DNA of 64,000 bases from positions 248,001-312,000 of the forward strand of contig JAZKJV010010609.1 in the NCBI GenBank assembly GCA_037367405.1. The letters run 5' to 3'. The notes below the pieces were generated by a model. It was not told the origin of the DNA and ran no database searches. It was given only the letters and a program-made list of their open reading frames with translations. The translations under genes were made by a program, and so were the position numbers. Of the stretch, positions 62,985 through 64,000 are shown piece after piece. The stretch is from Ottelia alismoides (taxonomy: Eukaryota; Streptophyta; Magnoliopsida; Alismatales; Hydrocharitaceae). Position 1 is the first letter of the stretch. Each line of letters starts with the position of its first letter.

Positions 62985-63340
62985 TTTAATAAGTTGATTT
63001 AATCAATTCATTGTTTTCCCATGATAAATCGAATCAAACAAATGATATTACAACTACGAGCACGATGAATGTATGCAAAAAGTATGCGGCAAGTAGAGGA
63101 TCGAATCCACTAGGACCAAGCAAGTTCGCAATTTTAGTTCGACATTTAACACATAAATTGATAAGTGAAATAGATAAAAGGCAATTTGGAAAAGAAATAC
63201 TTCAAAGATATGCAATCTAATTAATAGAGAAACTAAAGGCTATGCTTGGAATACTTGACATAAAGGAGATTTCATGATCTTGAATGCAATCGACATATAA
63301 ATGAAGATAAACAAATAAAGAGAGAGAGAGAGAGATAATG
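62985..63340 (-). repeat. LTR end fragment, minus orientation
   Basis: 63092-63130 (gtagaggatcgaatccactaggaccaagcaa) is a close relative of 26338-26370 and 5637-5665, the U5 end of the family LTRs. It reads in the minus-strand element orientation, so another element is inserted beyond here. The exact LTR terminus is not identified. It ends at a (GA)n run, 63321-63335. Confidence 0.6.
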
Positions 63341-64000
63341 TCCTTCTCTTGCACGGGTGGGATGGTGCAATTTTACCTTGTGGGAACGGCCCAGACGAGG
63401 GCGATTGGCATGGAGGATGTTAACGTGTGGAGGAGGGTGACACGTTGGAAGAGGGCCGGGAATGAAGGTGTTGCGTGGTGGCCGATGGTGACAGGAGGTG
63501 CACCCATTGGCGGACGGTGGACGATAACGTGCGCGGGAGGCACTCGCTGGAGGAGCGACGTTGGAGCACAGACGAGGGGGTCGCAGGAAGTGAGAGTTGG
63601 TGCGAGGTGGTGTTGCACTGGAGGGCGTAGCCGCTTGCCGTGCGTGCAACGACTTTGCGGGCTGGAGAAGAAGGCCCGTGCACAGCAGCGTCAGGGTGCG
63701 CACAGCGGGTGTATGAGCAGGAGAAGAAGGCTTGCACGAGGGAGCTGGTGGCTGGACGAACGCCGATGCGCGGCGGAGGAGGATGCGCGAGTTAGGTGGC
63801 ACACAGATGAGGAGGTCGCAGGAAGTTAACGCCGATGCACGGTTGCTTATCGTGCGCGCAGCGGCTGTGCGGGCAGGTGGTCGTCAGGGTCGAGAGAGAA
63901 GTCGAGGTTGCCAGGAGGAAGAGGACATGTGAGGGAGGTGGCGAGCGTGAGTGGGGGGGATGCGTTCCTTCCTGCGAAGACAATGAAAATAGAAAGAGCG
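63341..64000. other. GC-rich stretch with internal repeat
   Basis: Composition switches to strongly G-rich on the plus strand. A block at 63559-63665 (agacgagggggtcgcaggaagt) recurs at 63803-63880 (agatgaggaggtcgcaggaagt), a period of about 245 bp. Overlapping frames occur on both strands (63272-63802 minus, 176 codons; 63338-63829 plus, 163 codons) but are low-complexity Arg/Pro/Ser/Gly, as expected from GC-rich DNA lacking stops. It is probably the R-U5 or U3 part of the neighbouring LTR. It is cut by the window edge. Confidence 0.5.

Noticed and set aside
63272..63802. 176-codon minus-strand frame, Pro/Ser/His-rich
   Set aside because: Low complexity in GC-rich DNA with an equally long frame on the opposite strand; no domain and no codon signal, and the end of the frame runs into a (GA)n repeat.

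Overview
The window looks like intergenic DNA from a large, repeat-rich flowering-plant genome. It is AT-rich, I found no intact host gene, tRNA or rRNA, and almost everything recognisable is a plant retrotransposon, mostly nested. The evidence is plant-type primer binding sites (initiator-Met type for Copia, tRNA-Asp type for Ty3/Gypsy), Tat/Athila-like Gag-PR-RT-RH-IN remnants, a plant Copia element and an RTE-like LINE. I cannot name the species.

Layout. (1) 1-9408: a minus-strand Tat/Athila-like element (copy 1) with a short internal region and no pol. It has a U3 end with an array of hairpins, a ~455-bp higher-order tandem repeat, a PBS at 5418-5438 and a truncated 5' LTR. (2) ~9409-13700: a second LTR of the same family in the opposite orientation, so 5441-13700 is an ~8.3-kb imperfect inverted repeat. 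(3) 13701-14445: unassigned AT-rich DNA. (4) 14446-24990: a structurally complete minus-strand Copia element with 2.6-kb LTRs, PBS, PPT and a 5-bp target duplication CATGG; its pol is decayed. (5) 24991-26142: unassigned C/T-rich DNA. (6) 26143-59517: a minus-strand Tat/Athila-like element with ~5.9-kb LTRs and a degenerate gag-PR-RT-RH-IN. Its 5' LTR (from 40746) was hit by a 5'-truncated LINE and by a Copia element that is now a solo LTR. A ~9-kb piece carrying parts of all three was then duplicated in tandem (41791-50877 and 50878-59517). (7) 59518-~62980: a plus-strand element of the same broad family with a Gag-C-terminus/protease-like reading frame but no RT, RH or IN. (8) ~62985-64000: the end of another minus-strand LTR, followed by a GC-rich stretch with an internal repeat.

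Inferred order of events: the large element inserted; the LINE and then the Copia element landed in its 5' LTR; the Copia element shrank to a solo LTR; the LINE/LTR/solo-LTR composite duplicated through a short AAAATTTG microhomology; and the second unit was cut by a junction with the plus-strand element. The pol-less elements (1-9408 and 59518-62980) share LTR blocks, leader and PPT-like hairpins with the pol-bearing element. This suggests a non-autonomous/autonomous pair. All coding regions seen are broken or relics. No new cellular system was found; the notable material is retroelement structure.
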